Assembly (NCBI RefSeq): GCF_032399705.1
Contig: NZ_CP135922.1
Location: 6,014,001-6,078,000 of the forward strand
From: Paenibacillus sp. BIC5C1
GTDB lineage: Bacteria; Bacillota; Bacilli; Paenibacillales; Paenibacillaceae
Direction: 5' to 3'
Length of the DNA stretch: 64,000 bases
A program made the position numbers and the translations under genes. This document shows positions 15,857 to 25,601 of the stretch, in pieces. The stretch's first letter is position 1, and every line of letters starts with the position of its first letter. The notes under the pieces are model-generated. The model worked only from the letters and a program-made list of their open reading frames with translations, made no database searches and was not told where the DNA came from.

Positions 15857-18800
15857 CTACGAATTCATCTGTTGTCTTCGACGAAGATACAAGTATCCCA
15901 TACTACCGAGAATAATCATAAGAGTCCCTACAAGAGTGTGTCCCCATGTACTCTCTTCTCCTGTTTTAGGCAGCATGCCTAGGAAAGAACCATCTTTCCT
16001 TTCCTCCTCTGTTGCTGCGACATTCGTATCTGCAGGAGAGGATGTTTGATCCGCTCCTGGGCTAATAGCATCGCCAGCATTGGCAACATCTGAAGGCTCT
16101 TCTTCATCAACAGTCGACTCTCCTGGATTGGAAGGAGAGTCTCCAGCATCCGGCTCCGTTGGATTATCCGTCCCATCCTCTGGTTCTGAAGTTCCAGGCG
16201 TTACCACCGTGCCTGGAACCGTTGTGTCCGGTGTTGATGGTTCTGGTGTTGATGGATCTGGCACTGATGTTCCTGGATTCGGTGTTCCTGTACTTGGCGT
16301 TCCCGGATTATAAGGCTCACTTGGCCCGCCCGGTACGGGAATGGCGATATTCATCTTTTCCACCACTACGGTTTCCGTCTGTTTATCCGTAATCTCGAAT
16401 TCAACCGGCGTTTGGTCCAGTCTATACCCTGTTGGTGCTTTTATTTCAACCAGCTGATACTTATTGGGCTTCAGGTCTTTCAGCACAATCTCACCATTTG
16501 AATTGGTAATCAGTTTGGCTTCATCAATGCCTGTAACCACTTTGAATTCCCAAACACCGTTGGCATCCATGAGAGCACTTTGAGCACGTAATTCAAAAAC
16601 GGCGCCTTGCAGATGTTGCGATTTGCCTGAGTTATATTTAACCAACTTAACGGAACGGTCATTTTCTTTATTTTCAATCGTTAATAGAGTTTCTGGTTTG
16701 GTAATCGGTACATCCGTTTCAGGTTGTTCAATAACGAAACCTTCTGCCTTGGTCTCTACCAATGTATAAGGGCCATACGGCAAGCTGTCAAACTCAATCA
16801 CTCCGTTTAGATCCGTCACTTTTTTGGCGATCACATCAGCGTTACTGTCACGCAGTTCAAATTCAATTCCGCTTAATACGGAATGATCCTTGGCATTCAC
16901 TTTTGTAACAACCAGCTTGCCACCCGAGCCCTGCACATTCATATGAGAAAGAGAGAGTATCCGGGTTTGATTCGCTGCAATTGTAAACGGAACTGGTGTT
17001 GCATCCAATTGATAGTACGCAGGTGCTTCAGTTTCTATTAATTCATAGTCCCCTGGTTCGAGACTTCCTTTGGCGATCCTTCCATCATCACCTGTAGTTA
17101 ACTCCGCAATTTTATCTCGGGACGGGCCATTCTTCAAATAGAGTTCAAATGTTGCTCCTTTCAACGTCTTCGATGAATCCACAGAATCCACTTTCGTTAA
17201 TTCAAAGCCCTGTCGAATTTTTTCATTCATAATTTCAAAGGGTTGATCAGGGTCTTTGAAATCAATTGTTTTCCCTGTAGAAGCTCCATAATCCGGATCA
17301 ATCAAATAGCCGTTCGGTGCAGAAACTTCCTTTAACTTGTATGGCAGACCATTGGTTTGATCGTTAAATCTGTATTTTCTGGAGGTCTCGACCTCTCCAT
17401 TGACATCGGTTGGTTTCAACGTTTCCAGAAGCGTCGTTCCGGACGCGTTATAGATAGCAAATATGGCTCCCTCAAGAGGACGGCCTGTATCATCCACTTT
17501 ATAAATCTTGATTTTGCCAACACCTGTAGAAGCTCCCCCGCCTGCTCCAGCCATGGAAACCTGAATACCTGTCTGGTGATCTGACCCCGTCACCGACGAA
17601 GACTGTCCTGCGAATTCAACTTTATTTCCTATTCTCTCCCCGCTATCGGCATTAATAAAGGATTGATACTCCAATATAAAAGCAGTCTTCATCTCATTCT
17701 TAAAGGTGAATGTAAATGTATTGCCTTCCACAATCAGTTCATACTCATCAGCATCAACCAAACGAGCCTTGGTGGACACATTCCCTGAGTTGTCCGCAGG
17801 CAGATCTGTCGCATATAGCTTTAACGTATCTGCAAGCAAAATCTGATTATCTGATAACGTATCTGTCAATACGGAACCTGCGGCTATATAAGATTGGCTT
17901 GGGTTGATATTTACAGTCCAAGAAGCTTTATCACTTGAACCTAGTTGCTGTCCTGTTTTGTGTACGTAGACGCCACCGTGTTCAGGTATGACCGACACTG
18001 ACTTCTCAAAACGTACCGTTCCCCCCTCACCATCCGTCAAGATAGCATGATTGGAATACGTACCCTCTACTGCAAAATTCCCATCCAAACTGGTTTTATA
18101 CACAACACGATAGGCCGACTTTCCAATGTTTCCGAGGTTTAATGCAAAACCCTTACCGTCCGAGTTCAATTGGAATTGCCCTGCTGTCAGTACAACTTCA
18201 TCACCAATGTCAATGACATTATTCGCTCCCGCTAGTGTGAGCTTATTTACTTTCAAAGAGCCATCTACAAAAGATTGGTTACCCGTATACGCATCCTTGA
18301 GAATAGCGTTCTGGATATCATATAAATTATAATTCACATCAATCGTCCAGGTGATCGTTTTGTCCTTCGCGCTGTATTCTCCCTTCTTGTTGCCGTTCTG
18401 TATCGTATAATCTTGCGGTTTGACTACAGCCGATTTGGTAATCGAGGCTTGTGGTACATTTGACTCCTTCCAATTCAAAGTAGCCTGGTTACGATATTCA
18501 TTGTTTGTTGGCATACCTGCCGTTGGATCAAAGCTGGTCTTATACGTAATCACATGCTCTTTATTGATTATACCGTCAGCCTTCAACTGAATAGAGAATC
18601 CTTTTTCAAAATGTATATCATCTGGATCAGCAACGGGCTCAAGTTCGAATTGATCTTTCTGATCGCCACTAATTTGTAGACTACCCGGAATGAGCTTCAT
18701 ATGTCTTCCTGCGTAATTGTCCGTAATGACGATGTCCGTCATCTCTTTCAAATCACGGTTTAGAACAATCTTCCACTCAATCTCCTTGGTATTAAAATTT

Positions 18801-20386
18801 TCACTTTGAACACTTTTCGCAAAAATGATTTCCTGAATGTCCCTTTTGCCTTCTTTTTCTGTACCGTCATACATATTGACCGTATTTGTTACCGTACCAT
18901 CTTTATAGACGCGATCCATCGTTTTGGTTTGATATTCAATTTCATAAGCCTTGGTAATGTCATTTTTAAATTGTAATTTAAAGCCATCATCAAAGCCTGT
19001 ACCCACTCCTGTGAGTGTGTATTCGTTGGAATCGACTAAAGCAGAACCCGCTGGCTTGCCATCAACGTCGATGTCGACTTGACGTACTTTTACCGAACCA
19101 TCAATCAACTCATGTTTCGTTGTGTCAAAACGATCTTCAATCCATGCGTTCGCCTGCGTAATCTCTTGTTGATTGTAATTGTATTGCACTTTCCATGTGA
19201 TCGTCTGGGTCACTGGATTGTAAGCACTCTCTTGACCGGATTTTTTCAAAGGCTCATTGAAACTCACCTTGACGCTACCGATATCAGTTTCATCATACTC
19301 GCTCTGATCACCTGTAAGAACCACCTTATTTTCATACAAAACGTTTGTAAAAGGTGCAGTTGTTGGTGCTTTGATACTCGTTGTATACTTCACGCGGTAT
19401 GCCTTATCAATATTCCCCAAGGCAATTGGAAACTGAGTTTCTGTTCTAACTGTATTTCCTTCTTTGACAGATCCGTCTAATTGAATATCCAATTCGCGAA
19501 TCTCAATATTCCCCTTAAGTGGACCTGCCGAGAGCGTATCATTCAGAACGGCATTGTTAATCCCCTTCTCTCCCTGGTTGAAATCGACAGTCCATTCAAT
19601 CTCATCCGAGTTGAAATTATTCTTATTTGCGATACCCGATTTCGTGAGTTTATCTATGGCTGTATTCTGAAAATGCACATTAATGATGTCTTGTCCAACG
19701 GAACTAAAGTCTATTGGCTGCCTCAAGCCGCCATCCATCTTGCTCTCATCGAACTTGATCCAAACGTAGAAATTCCCCTCCAGCTTCTCACCTACGATAC
19801 GGTCATTAAACGTAAACGTGATCTCTCCATCGGGATTGACGACATATTCCCCAACTCCACCATCCAAATCCCCTTTTAGTTGCGATCCAATTTTGAATTT
19901 GTCTGGTAAACGAAAAGTAAAAGTGGAACCATCACTATAAGTATGGGCATCGTTTGGAAGCCCCCATGTGAAGACCACAGCCACCTCATCCTTAACGCTA
20001 GGTCGTATATCTTCGATACGCTCCCCTTTTAAATTAATATTTCCATTCCCATCATACTCCGGTATCTGATTATACATTTGAACACTTGTAATTAAATTAT
20101 CTTTTATGACTTCCGCAGCATTATTGGCCATTGCCAGAGTACCCGGATCAACTTTAGCTTCTGAATTGAGATCTGACTGTTCAGCAGATTCATCAGACTC
20201 GGGAGAATCCATTGACACTCCATTATCACCATTCCCCGTTACTGGGCCTTCTTCTGATGCTGTATCCATAGTTACAATTGCTGTCATATCATCCTGAGCA
20301 TGCAGGGTTGGTGTAAACATCCATCCTTGCATCATTTGCGTGATCAGCAACAAAGCGATGATCACCATGCTCACTTTTTTCTTCAT
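15857..20386 (-). CDS. large LPXTG cell-wall adhesin with Cna-type A and B domains
   Basis: 1509 residues from ATG 20386 (MKKKVSMVII), after GAGGGGGA at a longer spacing. Signal peptide to about residue 30 (HAQ). Acidic linker 35-85. Residues about 90-970 are successive Ig-like collagen/fibrinogen-binding domains, recognised by repeated cores: EIEWTVDFN, TITWKVQYN, EIEWKIVLN, TITWTIDVN, KASWTVNIN, each followed by an isopeptide-type D/N. Then about four CnaB (SpaA-type) domains (GKIKIYKVD, QGFELTKVD, GKLVVTKVN, RSVKLVKYN) with LVEIKAPTGY-type Glu partners, which in this family form internal Lys-Asn isopeptide bonds. A Pro/Ser/Thr/Glu-rich stalk precedes LPKTGEES, a membrane helix and an RRRQQ tail. 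It likely binds a host or plant surface; the ligand is unknown. Substrate of the adjacent sortase. Confidence 0.92.
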   Translation of the reverse strand: MKKKVSMVIIALLLITQMMQGWMFTPTLHAQDDMTAIVTMDTASEEGPVTGNGDNGVSMDSPESDESAEQSDLNSEAKVDPGTLAMANNAAEVIKDNLITSVQMYNQIPEYDGNGNINLKGERIEDIRPSVKDEVAVVFTWGLPNDAHTYSDGSTFTFRLPDKFKIGSQLKGDLDGGVGEYVVNPDGEITFTFNDRIVGEKLEGNFYVWIKFDESKMDGGLRQPIDFSSVGQDIINVHFQNTAIDKLTKSGIANKNNFNSDEIEWTVDFNQGEKGINNAVLNDTLSAGPLKGNIEIRELDIQLDGSVKEGNTVRTETQFPIALGNIDKAYRVKYTTSIKAPTTAPFTNVLYENKVVLTGDQSEYDETDIGSVKVSFNEPLKKSGQESAYNPVTQTITWKVQYNYNQQEITQANAWIEDRFDTTKHELIDGSVKVRQVDIDVDGKPAGSALVDSNEYTLTGVGTGFDDGFKLQFKNDITKAYEIEYQTKTMDRVYKDGTVTNTVNMYDGTEKEGKRDIQEIIFAKSVQSENFNTKEIEWKIVLNRDLKEMTDIVITDNYAGRHMKLIPGSLQISGDQKDQFELEPVADPDDIHFEKGFSIQLKADGIINKEHVITYKTSFDPTAGMPTNNEYRNQATLNWKESNVPQASITKSAVVKPQDYTIQNGNKKGEYSAKDKTITWTIDVNYNLYDIQNAILKDAYTGNQSFVDGSLKVNKLTLAGANNVIDIGDEVVLTAGQFQLNSDGKGFALNLGNIGKSAYRVVYKTSLDGNFAVEGTYSNHAILTDGEGGTVRFEKSVSVIPEHGGVYVHKTGQQLGSSDKASWTVNINPSQSYIAAGSVLTDTLSDNQILLADTLKLYATDLPADNSGNVSTKARLVDADEYELIVEGNTFTFTFKNEMKTAFILEYQSFINADSGERIGNKVEFAGQSSSVTGSDHQTGIQVSMAGAGGGASTGVGKIKIYKVDDTGRPLEGAIFAIYNASGTTLLETLKPTDVNGEVETSRKYRFNDQTNGLPYKLKEVSAPNGYLIDPDYGASTGKTIDFKDPDQPFEIMNEKIRQGFELTKVDSVDSSKTLKGATFELYLKNGPSRDKIAELTTGDDGRIAKGSLEPGDYELIETEAPAYYQLDATPVPFTIAANQTRILSLSHMNVQGSGGKLVVTKVNAKDHSVLSGIEFELRDSNADVIAKKVTDLNGVIEFDSLPYGPYTLVETKAEGFVIEQPETDVPITKPETLLTIENKENDRSVKLVKYNSGKSQHLQGAVFELRAQSALMDANGVWEFKVVTGIDEAKLITNSNGEIVLKDLKPNKYQLVEIKAPTGYRLDQTPVEFEITDKQTETVVVEKMNIAIPVPGGPSEPYNPGTPSTGTPNPGTSVPDPSTPEPSTPDTTVPGTVVTPGTSEPEDGTDNPTEPDAGDSPSNPGESTVDEEEPSDVANAGDAISPGADQTSSPADTNVAATEEERKDGSFLGMLPKTGEESTWGHTLVGTLMIILGSMGYLYLRRRQQMNS

Positions 20387-20493
20387 TTTTTGCAAATCCC
20401 CCTCTTGCGTAATGTTGGCATATACCAACAAAAAGAATAGCAAAGAGACATATACAAAAAATAGACAACGCTCTAATCGACGTTCTTCTAACA

Positions 20494-20526
20494 CAAAAAG
20501 GAACGCTTCTCAACGAAGCGCCCCTG
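20494..20526 (-). terminator. terminator of the transglutaminase-like gene
   Basis: Minus strand: GGGGCGCTTC-GTTGA-GAAGCGTTCC followed by TTTTT, with two G-U pairs in the stem. Confidence 0.7.
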
Positions 20527-20563
20527 TCTTAAAACACGTTTAAATTCATCATTTCAGCTGTTG

Positions 20564-21691
20564 TCACATGGTCCAGGTAATCTTCACACGCAGATCGACG
20601 GTATCCTCCATGTTGGACACGTAATACGATATCGACTTCATGCCAAGCTGATACAAATCCTGCAAATCCTCTACTAGCCCTGTCTCAGTACCTTTGTATC
20701 TAAAAGTCAGTGAGGTTCCGCCATCCTTGAGCACACTCTGAACTTTTGTTTTTAGCGCGGAATGACCACTAACCGCATCATTTTCATCATATAGCGAATA
20801 TTCCAGCGTATGATACAGCTTTTGATACGCGATTGCCTTGCTGCCTCCCGCCTTCACCAAAGTTTGCAAAGCTTCACGATAGGGGGCAGATGCAGCAGGA
20901 TACTTGCCTTTAGCTGTCCAGACATGGTCACGTGCCATCTCATCATCACTGAGCAAATAATAATTGTGACTTACCTTGCCCTTACGGTCAGGAGTAGGAT
21001 CGTCCCACGTTGTATCCATATGGTACCACTTACCATCCAGCTTGACGAGATTCCAGGCGTGTAATTGCTCTCCAGCCGTTCCTTCCACAATCCGGTTCTC
21101 TATACCCACCTGCTCCAGCATGCGATAAGCCAGCAATGAATATCCCTGGCATACAGTACTGCCGGTAACAAGTCCATCGTATGCAGTATATTTCTGCAAG
21201 GATGTATCGTAGGAAAGGTTAAGTACAATCCAGTCATGAATGACTTTAACTTTCTCATGATTTGTCATGCCAGGTAATATAATTTCTTTGAGCACGTTGG
21301 TCACCTTACGGTTCACATAATCGGTCTGTTCCTTCGTTTCGCGATATGCCAGCTTCACATGTACCTCTGCGGATACATTGGAGCCTTTATAATTAAATGC
21401 GTAACTTTTAACGGTATATTGAATATAAGGATCACTGGTCATTGCTTCATCAATAGAGCTCTGCAACTGTTTCTTGAGGCCTTTCACATTACCTTTGTAT
21501 GTAAAAACAAGTTCCTCCGTACGCTGGGACATCGCATTAAGCAACGTCTCGCGCAGCTCCGTATTCGTGGATATGTCCGATGTTCCCGACGCCGCGTACA
21601 GCTGATCCAGATCGACTGCATGTGGCAGTGCCACAGCGACAAGACAACCAGCCAATAGCAGGGTTATCACTCGTTTTCCGTGCTTGCCCAT
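20564..21691 (-). CDS. exported transglutaminase-like protein
   Basis: 375 residues. The N-terminus is MGKHGKRVITLLLAGCLVAVALPHAV, a signal peptide; an LLAGC lipobox-like run could make it a lipoprotein but lies early. Residues about 155-250 form a transglutaminase-like fold: STVCQGYS (catalytic Cys), LHAWNLV (His), HMDTTWDD (Asp). Flanking beta-rich halves repeat the pattern TFRYKG/VFTYKG with VKSYAFNYKG. Such proteins in this group usually act on the cell surface as peptidases or cross-linkers. It sits between the adhesin and the SLH gene, all on the minus strand and probably separate transcripts. ATG 21691 follows GAGAGGTGG. Confidence 0.85.
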   Translation of the reverse strand: MGKHGKRVITLLLAGCLVAVALPHAVDLDQLYAASGTSDISTNTELRETLLNAMSQRTEELVFTYKGNVKGLKKQLQSSIDEAMTSDPYIQYTVKSYAFNYKGSNVSAEVHVKLAYRETKEQTDYVNRKVTNVLKEIILPGMTNHEKVKVIHDWIVLNLSYDTSLQKYTAYDGLVTGSTVCQGYSLLAYRMLEQVGIENRIVEGTAGEQLHAWNLVKLDGKWYHMDTTWDDPTPDRKGKVSHNYYLLSDDEMARDHVWTAKGKYPAASAPYREALQTLVKAGGSKAIAYQKLYHTLEYSLYDENDAVSGHSALKTKVQSVLKDGGTSLTFRYKGTETGLVEDLQDLYQLGMKSISYYVSNMEDTVDLRVKITWTM

Positions 21692-21783
21692 GAAAGGATA
21701 CCACCTCTCTTTGCAAAATTCTCATGCCTCATTGTATCACAAAAGGGATTGACGGCAGGCTTCTAGTTTTGTCGAAAAGCATC

Positions 21784-21812
21784 AAAAGAGACCCTCCGCA
21801 GAAGGTCCCCCT
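21784..21812 (-). terminator. probable terminator of the SLH-protein gene
   Basis: Minus strand: GGGGACC-TTCTGCGGAG-GGTCTCTTTT, six-pair stem with a G-U pair and T4. Moderately strong. Confidence 0.55.
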
Positions 21813-21890
21813 GTCTTCAGTAAAACAAACCTAACCTACCCGTTATCCTCATCATATGACTCTTCCGGGTATTTATGCAACAAACACAAA

Positions 21891-24290
21891 TCAATATAAA
21901 CGATTGCCGCTCATAAAGGTATCCGTTTTGCCCTGAAGCTTGGCCAGACGTTCCAATACCTGAGCTGCTTCGGCAACCGTCACTTTGCGTGCAGGCATGA
22001 AGCGTCCTTCGATCGACGGCAACAACCCCAGCTTGATGCTTAGGGACACAGCTCCCTTATTGTTGACTGCACTGGCATCTGCCAGATTGGGAAGATCCGA
22101 TGGCAATGTGTAGAATCCGGCCAGTTTCTCATAGCGCAAAATGCGCACGAGCAGTACAGCCAGCTCTTCACGAGTCATCTCCTCTTCTGGATTTAGCTTC
22201 GTTTCAGAGTCGGCACCTGCTAACCAGCGCTGATCGATCAATGTCCGCACAGCTTGGTAATAAGGGCTCTCCGGGGTAATGTCAGCATATAGCTTCTCAC
22301 TCCCGTTCCCACTGTAATACATATCCATATTCGGGTTAACTGCTCTTGCGAGATAGGTAAACCAATCACCCTTGGTGATAACCCGGTCTGGGAATACACG
22401 TCCCTGATCATCTGAAAGAATTACGGCATGTTGAGTCATATTCCGAAGTGCAGCCTCCGCCACATGACCCGAAATATCACTAGGTTGAACATTCGCAGCG
22501 GTATTTCCACTACCATATAAAAACTTCCATTCTCCTGTGTTAGCATCAAGTACTTCATAACTGGAGGAAATTGAATTTTCATTTCGTGTAGGCCGGTAAA
22601 CCAGGTTTACACCCGAAGGAACGACCTGACCAGTACTCAAGGCATAACCACCGTAGCGGGAGTATGCCATTGTTAACTTGAATGCTTCCAGATAGGTCGC
22701 CTTTGCCTTTTCATAACTGATGGCTGGTTTGGTGTTTCCAGGCAACTGTTCAGGCGTTGCAGCAATCCTTGTATAGAATTCGTTGATGGCCCCATCCTTC
22801 AAGACTTGTACTTGTACTGTATCATCCATAACCGCAATTCCGTTCATGTAGCGCTGGAACATAAATGTACGTGCACCTTCAAATTCAAGCACGCTGGACA
22901 ACCGGAATTGATCTGATGCACCTGGAACCAATGCAATCACCTTGTTGATTGCAAGCTTCTCGGCTTGTGTCCGGGTTACGGACTTAGTCTCATTCTGATC
23001 CGCCGGTTTCTCCTGCGCTGCGCCTGGTTCCACCCGTTGATACAAGCTGTAACTGTAAATCTGTCCAGTAAACGCATCTACCTGTGCCGAAATATCTCGC
23101 ATGAACATGTAGGATACATTCGCATTTCGATTGCTCCAGCTCAGGCTCCAGACTTGATTGTTAGGACTCGCATACTCACCTTTGCTTAACTGACTATGCT
23201 CCAACTTGTAACCTTTCGGAATATCAAAGTTCTTTTTAATGATGTTCTCGGCCTGTTGTGCATTTAATTTCTGACCGTTCGCTGCGACAAAAGGAGCTTC
23301 ACTTCCTTTTAAAGGTTTATTCTGCTGTAAAGAATCTTCAGCTCCAATAGCTTTTCCAGTCATTTCGTTAATCGGCTCCAGTGTATTTGCATCCAGCGGA
23401 ACCATGCTTGAATTTTTCGGCATATAACCAAGATAATACTGTTGTCCTTTGAGCGAGGATAGACGATCAGTCGAGATATAGGCAAGCTGTACATCAAACT
23501 GCTCCTCAAATCGTTGACTGGCTTTCTCTTCCGATGCTGCAGGCTTCGATGAAGGATATTCAGCTCCCGTTGTACTTCTTGAATAGCCTGTCACCAGGCC
23601 ACTTTCATCCACACTTATGTAGACCGTCTCTGCCTCAGACAGCAACCCTTCATGTTTGAGTTGGTAACCATATCGATATTCCGTTCTACCAAACAAAGAT
23701 TGCTGTGCATTGGATTGGTACAGATCTCCAAGAGGAGCATACTCATTTTCTTTTAATCCGGGAATAGCTTTGAATAGTAATGCCTCTGCATGCTTCTCAG
23801 CCTCGTCTTTGGTCAATTTGACTTCAGAATCAGTAGACTGCTTATCCAGTAATTCAGAAGGCATATGTACGCTTAGCACTTCCCCCGTGCCCGCATGTAC
23901 CGTTGCACCGAATCCCATCGTATGGTTTCCTTCAACAATTTGAAAGCCAATCTCCCACGCCTTGTAATCTGGTGGTGGAAAAGAATTCGGTGAATCAAAT
24001 CGTGCGTATGAAATCGTCGCCTTTTTTAACAATGGAAATAATTTTAGTATATTCTCGCTGGCTTGCTTGGAGGAGATTTTGGCTCCTTCAGGCACCTCGT
24101 TGTCTGTTAATCCAAGTTGTTGTTCTGTTTCCCCCGCTGCGGATTCTGTTACCTGCTCCGCTGTCGCTGCCGACGCGCTGCCTGCAAACCCTGGTGTCTG
24201 TGATGCCAGAAGCAAAGTTGCCATGGCTGCTGTAGCCGCTTTGGCTGTAAACATTTTGAATCGTACATTAAATTTCCAATCAAAACTCAA
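21891..24290 (-). CDS. exported protein with YcdB/PepSY-like repeats and C-terminal SLH domains
   Basis: 799 residues with TTG start (24288..24290), seven nt after GGGAGAGG; the ATG in another reading lies well upstream without a ribosome-binding site, and the next in-frame ATG is at the signal peptide. Signal peptide about 13-46 (AATAAMATLLLASQTPGFAGSASAA). Residues about 70-600 hold YcdB/YcdC-type or PepSY-like repeats (TGEVLSVHM, SGLVTGYSR, TGQIYSYSLYQ, TGEWKFLYG), a fold known from peptidase inhibitors or signalling proteins. The C-terminus has SLH motifs (FPDRVITKGDWFTYLARAVN, YADITPESPYYQAVRTLIDQRWLAG, MTREELAVLLVRILRY, KVTVAEAAQVLERLAKLQG), which bind pyruvylated wall polymer. Function unknown beyond wall binding. 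Confidence 0.82.
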   Translation of the reverse strand: MSFDWKFNVRFKMFTAKAATAAMATLLLASQTPGFAGSASAATAEQVTESAAGETEQQLGLTDNEVPEGAKISSKQASENILKLFPLLKKATISYARFDSPNSFPPPDYKAWEIGFQIVEGNHTMGFGATVHAGTGEVLSVHMPSELLDKQSTDSEVKLTKDEAEKHAEALLFKAIPGLKENEYAPLGDLYQSNAQQSLFGRTEYRYGYQLKHEGLLSEAETVYISVDESGLVTGYSRSTTGAEYPSSKPAASEEKASQRFEEQFDVQLAYISTDRLSSLKGQQYYLGYMPKNSSMVPLDANTLEPINEMTGKAIGAEDSLQQNKPLKGSEAPFVAANGQKLNAQQAENIIKKNFDIPKGYKLEHSQLSKGEYASPNNQVWSLSWSNRNANVSYMFMRDISAQVDAFTGQIYSYSLYQRVEPGAAQEKPADQNETKSVTRTQAEKLAINKVIALVPGASDQFRLSSVLEFEGARTFMFQRYMNGIAVMDDTVQVQVLKDGAINEFYTRIAATPEQLPGNTKPAISYEKAKATYLEAFKLTMAYSRYGGYALSTGQVVPSGVNLVYRPTRNENSISSSYEVLDANTGEWKFLYGSGNTAANVQPSDISGHVAEAALRNMTQHAVILSDDQGRVFPDRVITKGDWFTYLARAVNPNMDMYYSGNGSEKLYADITPESPYYQAVRTLIDQRWLAGADSETKLNPEEEMTREELAVLLVRILRYEKLAGFYTLPSDLPNLADASAVNNKGAVSLSIKLGLLPSIEGRFMPARKVTVAEAAQVLERLAKLQGKTDTFMSGNRLY

Positions 24291-24447
24291 ATCTGGACCT
24301 CTCCCTTCAATTTCATACAAGGATGCATGCAAAATAACCTCGCATGAATATTGCCAGTCTATTCTATGATACCATAAGCTTCCTTTTTAATCGTCATTTT
24401 CCCAACAATTTTACAAATGTGAATTTCTGCATATTTTATAGAAACAG

Positions 24448-24475
24448 CAAAAAAACGCCAACCGGGTTGGCGTTT
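24448..24475 (-). terminator. terminator of the alpha/beta hydrolase gene
   Basis: Minus strand: ACGCCAACCCGGTTGGCGTTTTTTT, eight-pair perfect stem with T7. Confidence 0.9.
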
Positions 24476-24493
24476 CGACGATCAGCCTGAGCA

Positions 24494-25444
24494 TCAAGTG
24501 GGCCGAATTTTATCTTTATTGACGTTCGGTATAACTGGTTCATTGGACTGAGCCTGCACCTGTACATGAGTTTTCAAAAAAGGAATCACCGTATTCCAGA
24601 ACGCAGGATCTTCTTCTGAACAGCTATGGCCTCCACTATTGACCCATAGATGCTCTACAGGCGGATCCGCTTTGGACATAAAATATTCAAGTTCGCTTGG
24701 TGGAATAAAGTTATCCCCTTTGGAATGTACCATAAGCATCGGCAGTTGCATTCCCTTGCGCCGTTCATTCAGCAGCATGACTGGATCACGCTGACGATAC
24801 GTTTTCAAAGATTCTCCAAGCCGCCAGAACCAGATCCGCGGAATCAACTGGGCCAATGGAAACAGAGGCAGACGCCGCCGTCTCAGCTCCGAACTGACGA
24901 TAACCTCGAATTGGGATGGCATGGAGTCCGTGATCACCGCTGATACAGGAATGCCCTCCGTTACAGCAAGGATCGTCCCGAGTCCGCCCAAGGAGTGCCC
25001 AAGCACACCAATTGCAGCAGGATCAATTTCTTGCCTTGACGACGTATATTGCAATGCTGACAACAGATCATCACGGAAAAGGTAGGCAGACGCCGCTTTA
25101 ACCGGATCACTGGCTCCATGGCTTCGAACATCGTACATAAAGAGTGCGTAACCTGCTTCCCAAATGGGACGTGCATAACGGAGGACACATGATCGGTTGG
25201 AGCCCCATCCATGTGCAATAATAACCAACGGCCAAGGCTTCGGCATATGAGCTCCAGCCGGAATGAACCAGCCATGCACTCGCCCGCCTCCACTCTCGAA
25301 GGTTATATCCTCAAATGGCATGGGCGGTGTGAGCGTAATCGGAATCTTTTTGGGGGTCTGACTCTTCACCGCTGCCTTCCATAAACCACCTGCAGTTACT
25401 GCGGCAACAGCAATCATCCCGCCAATCATCGTTTTAGCTTTCAC
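24494..25444 (-). CDS. alpha/beta-fold hydrolase with N-terminal membrane anchor
   Basis: 316 residues. I choose GTG (25442..25444), eight nt after GGAGAGGAG; the upstream GTG is too close. N-terminal hydrophobic segment (TMIGGMIAVAAVTAGGLWKAA) can be a signal anchor. The hydrolase core has HGWGSNRSCVLRY (oxyanion region), Ser in LGHSLGGLGT, Asp in VHSKGDNFIPP and His in NSGGHSCSEEDP, a complete Ser-Asp-His triad. It looks like the esterase/peptidase branch often found in Firmicutes. No operon partner; substrate unknown. Confidence 0.85.
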   Translation of the reverse strand: MKAKTMIGGMIAVAAVTAGGLWKAAVKSQTPKKIPITLTPPMPFEDITFESGGGRVHGWFIPAGAHMPKPWPLVIIAHGWGSNRSCVLRYARPIWEAGYALFMYDVRSHGASDPVKAASAYLFRDDLLSALQYTSSRQEIDPAAIGVLGHSLGGLGTILAVTEGIPVSAVITDSMPSQFEVIVSSELRRRRLPLFPLAQLIPRIWFWRLGESLKTYRQRDPVMLLNERRKGMQLPMLMVHSKGDNFIPPSELEYFMSKADPPVEHLWVNSGGHSCSEEDPAFWNTVIPFLKTHVQVQAQSNEPVIPNVNKDKIRPT

Positions 25445-25601
25445 TGGTGTCACTCCTCTCCGTTTTCTGGTCTAACTCCATCATACGACAGCAAGGTTAA
25501 CAGGACGTTAATCCACATCACTTCTTATATTATATAATGGTCCGAAAGCACTTCTTATATATACCCTGATATGTCTAATCCACTTCCGCTAGCTTCAATG
25601 T

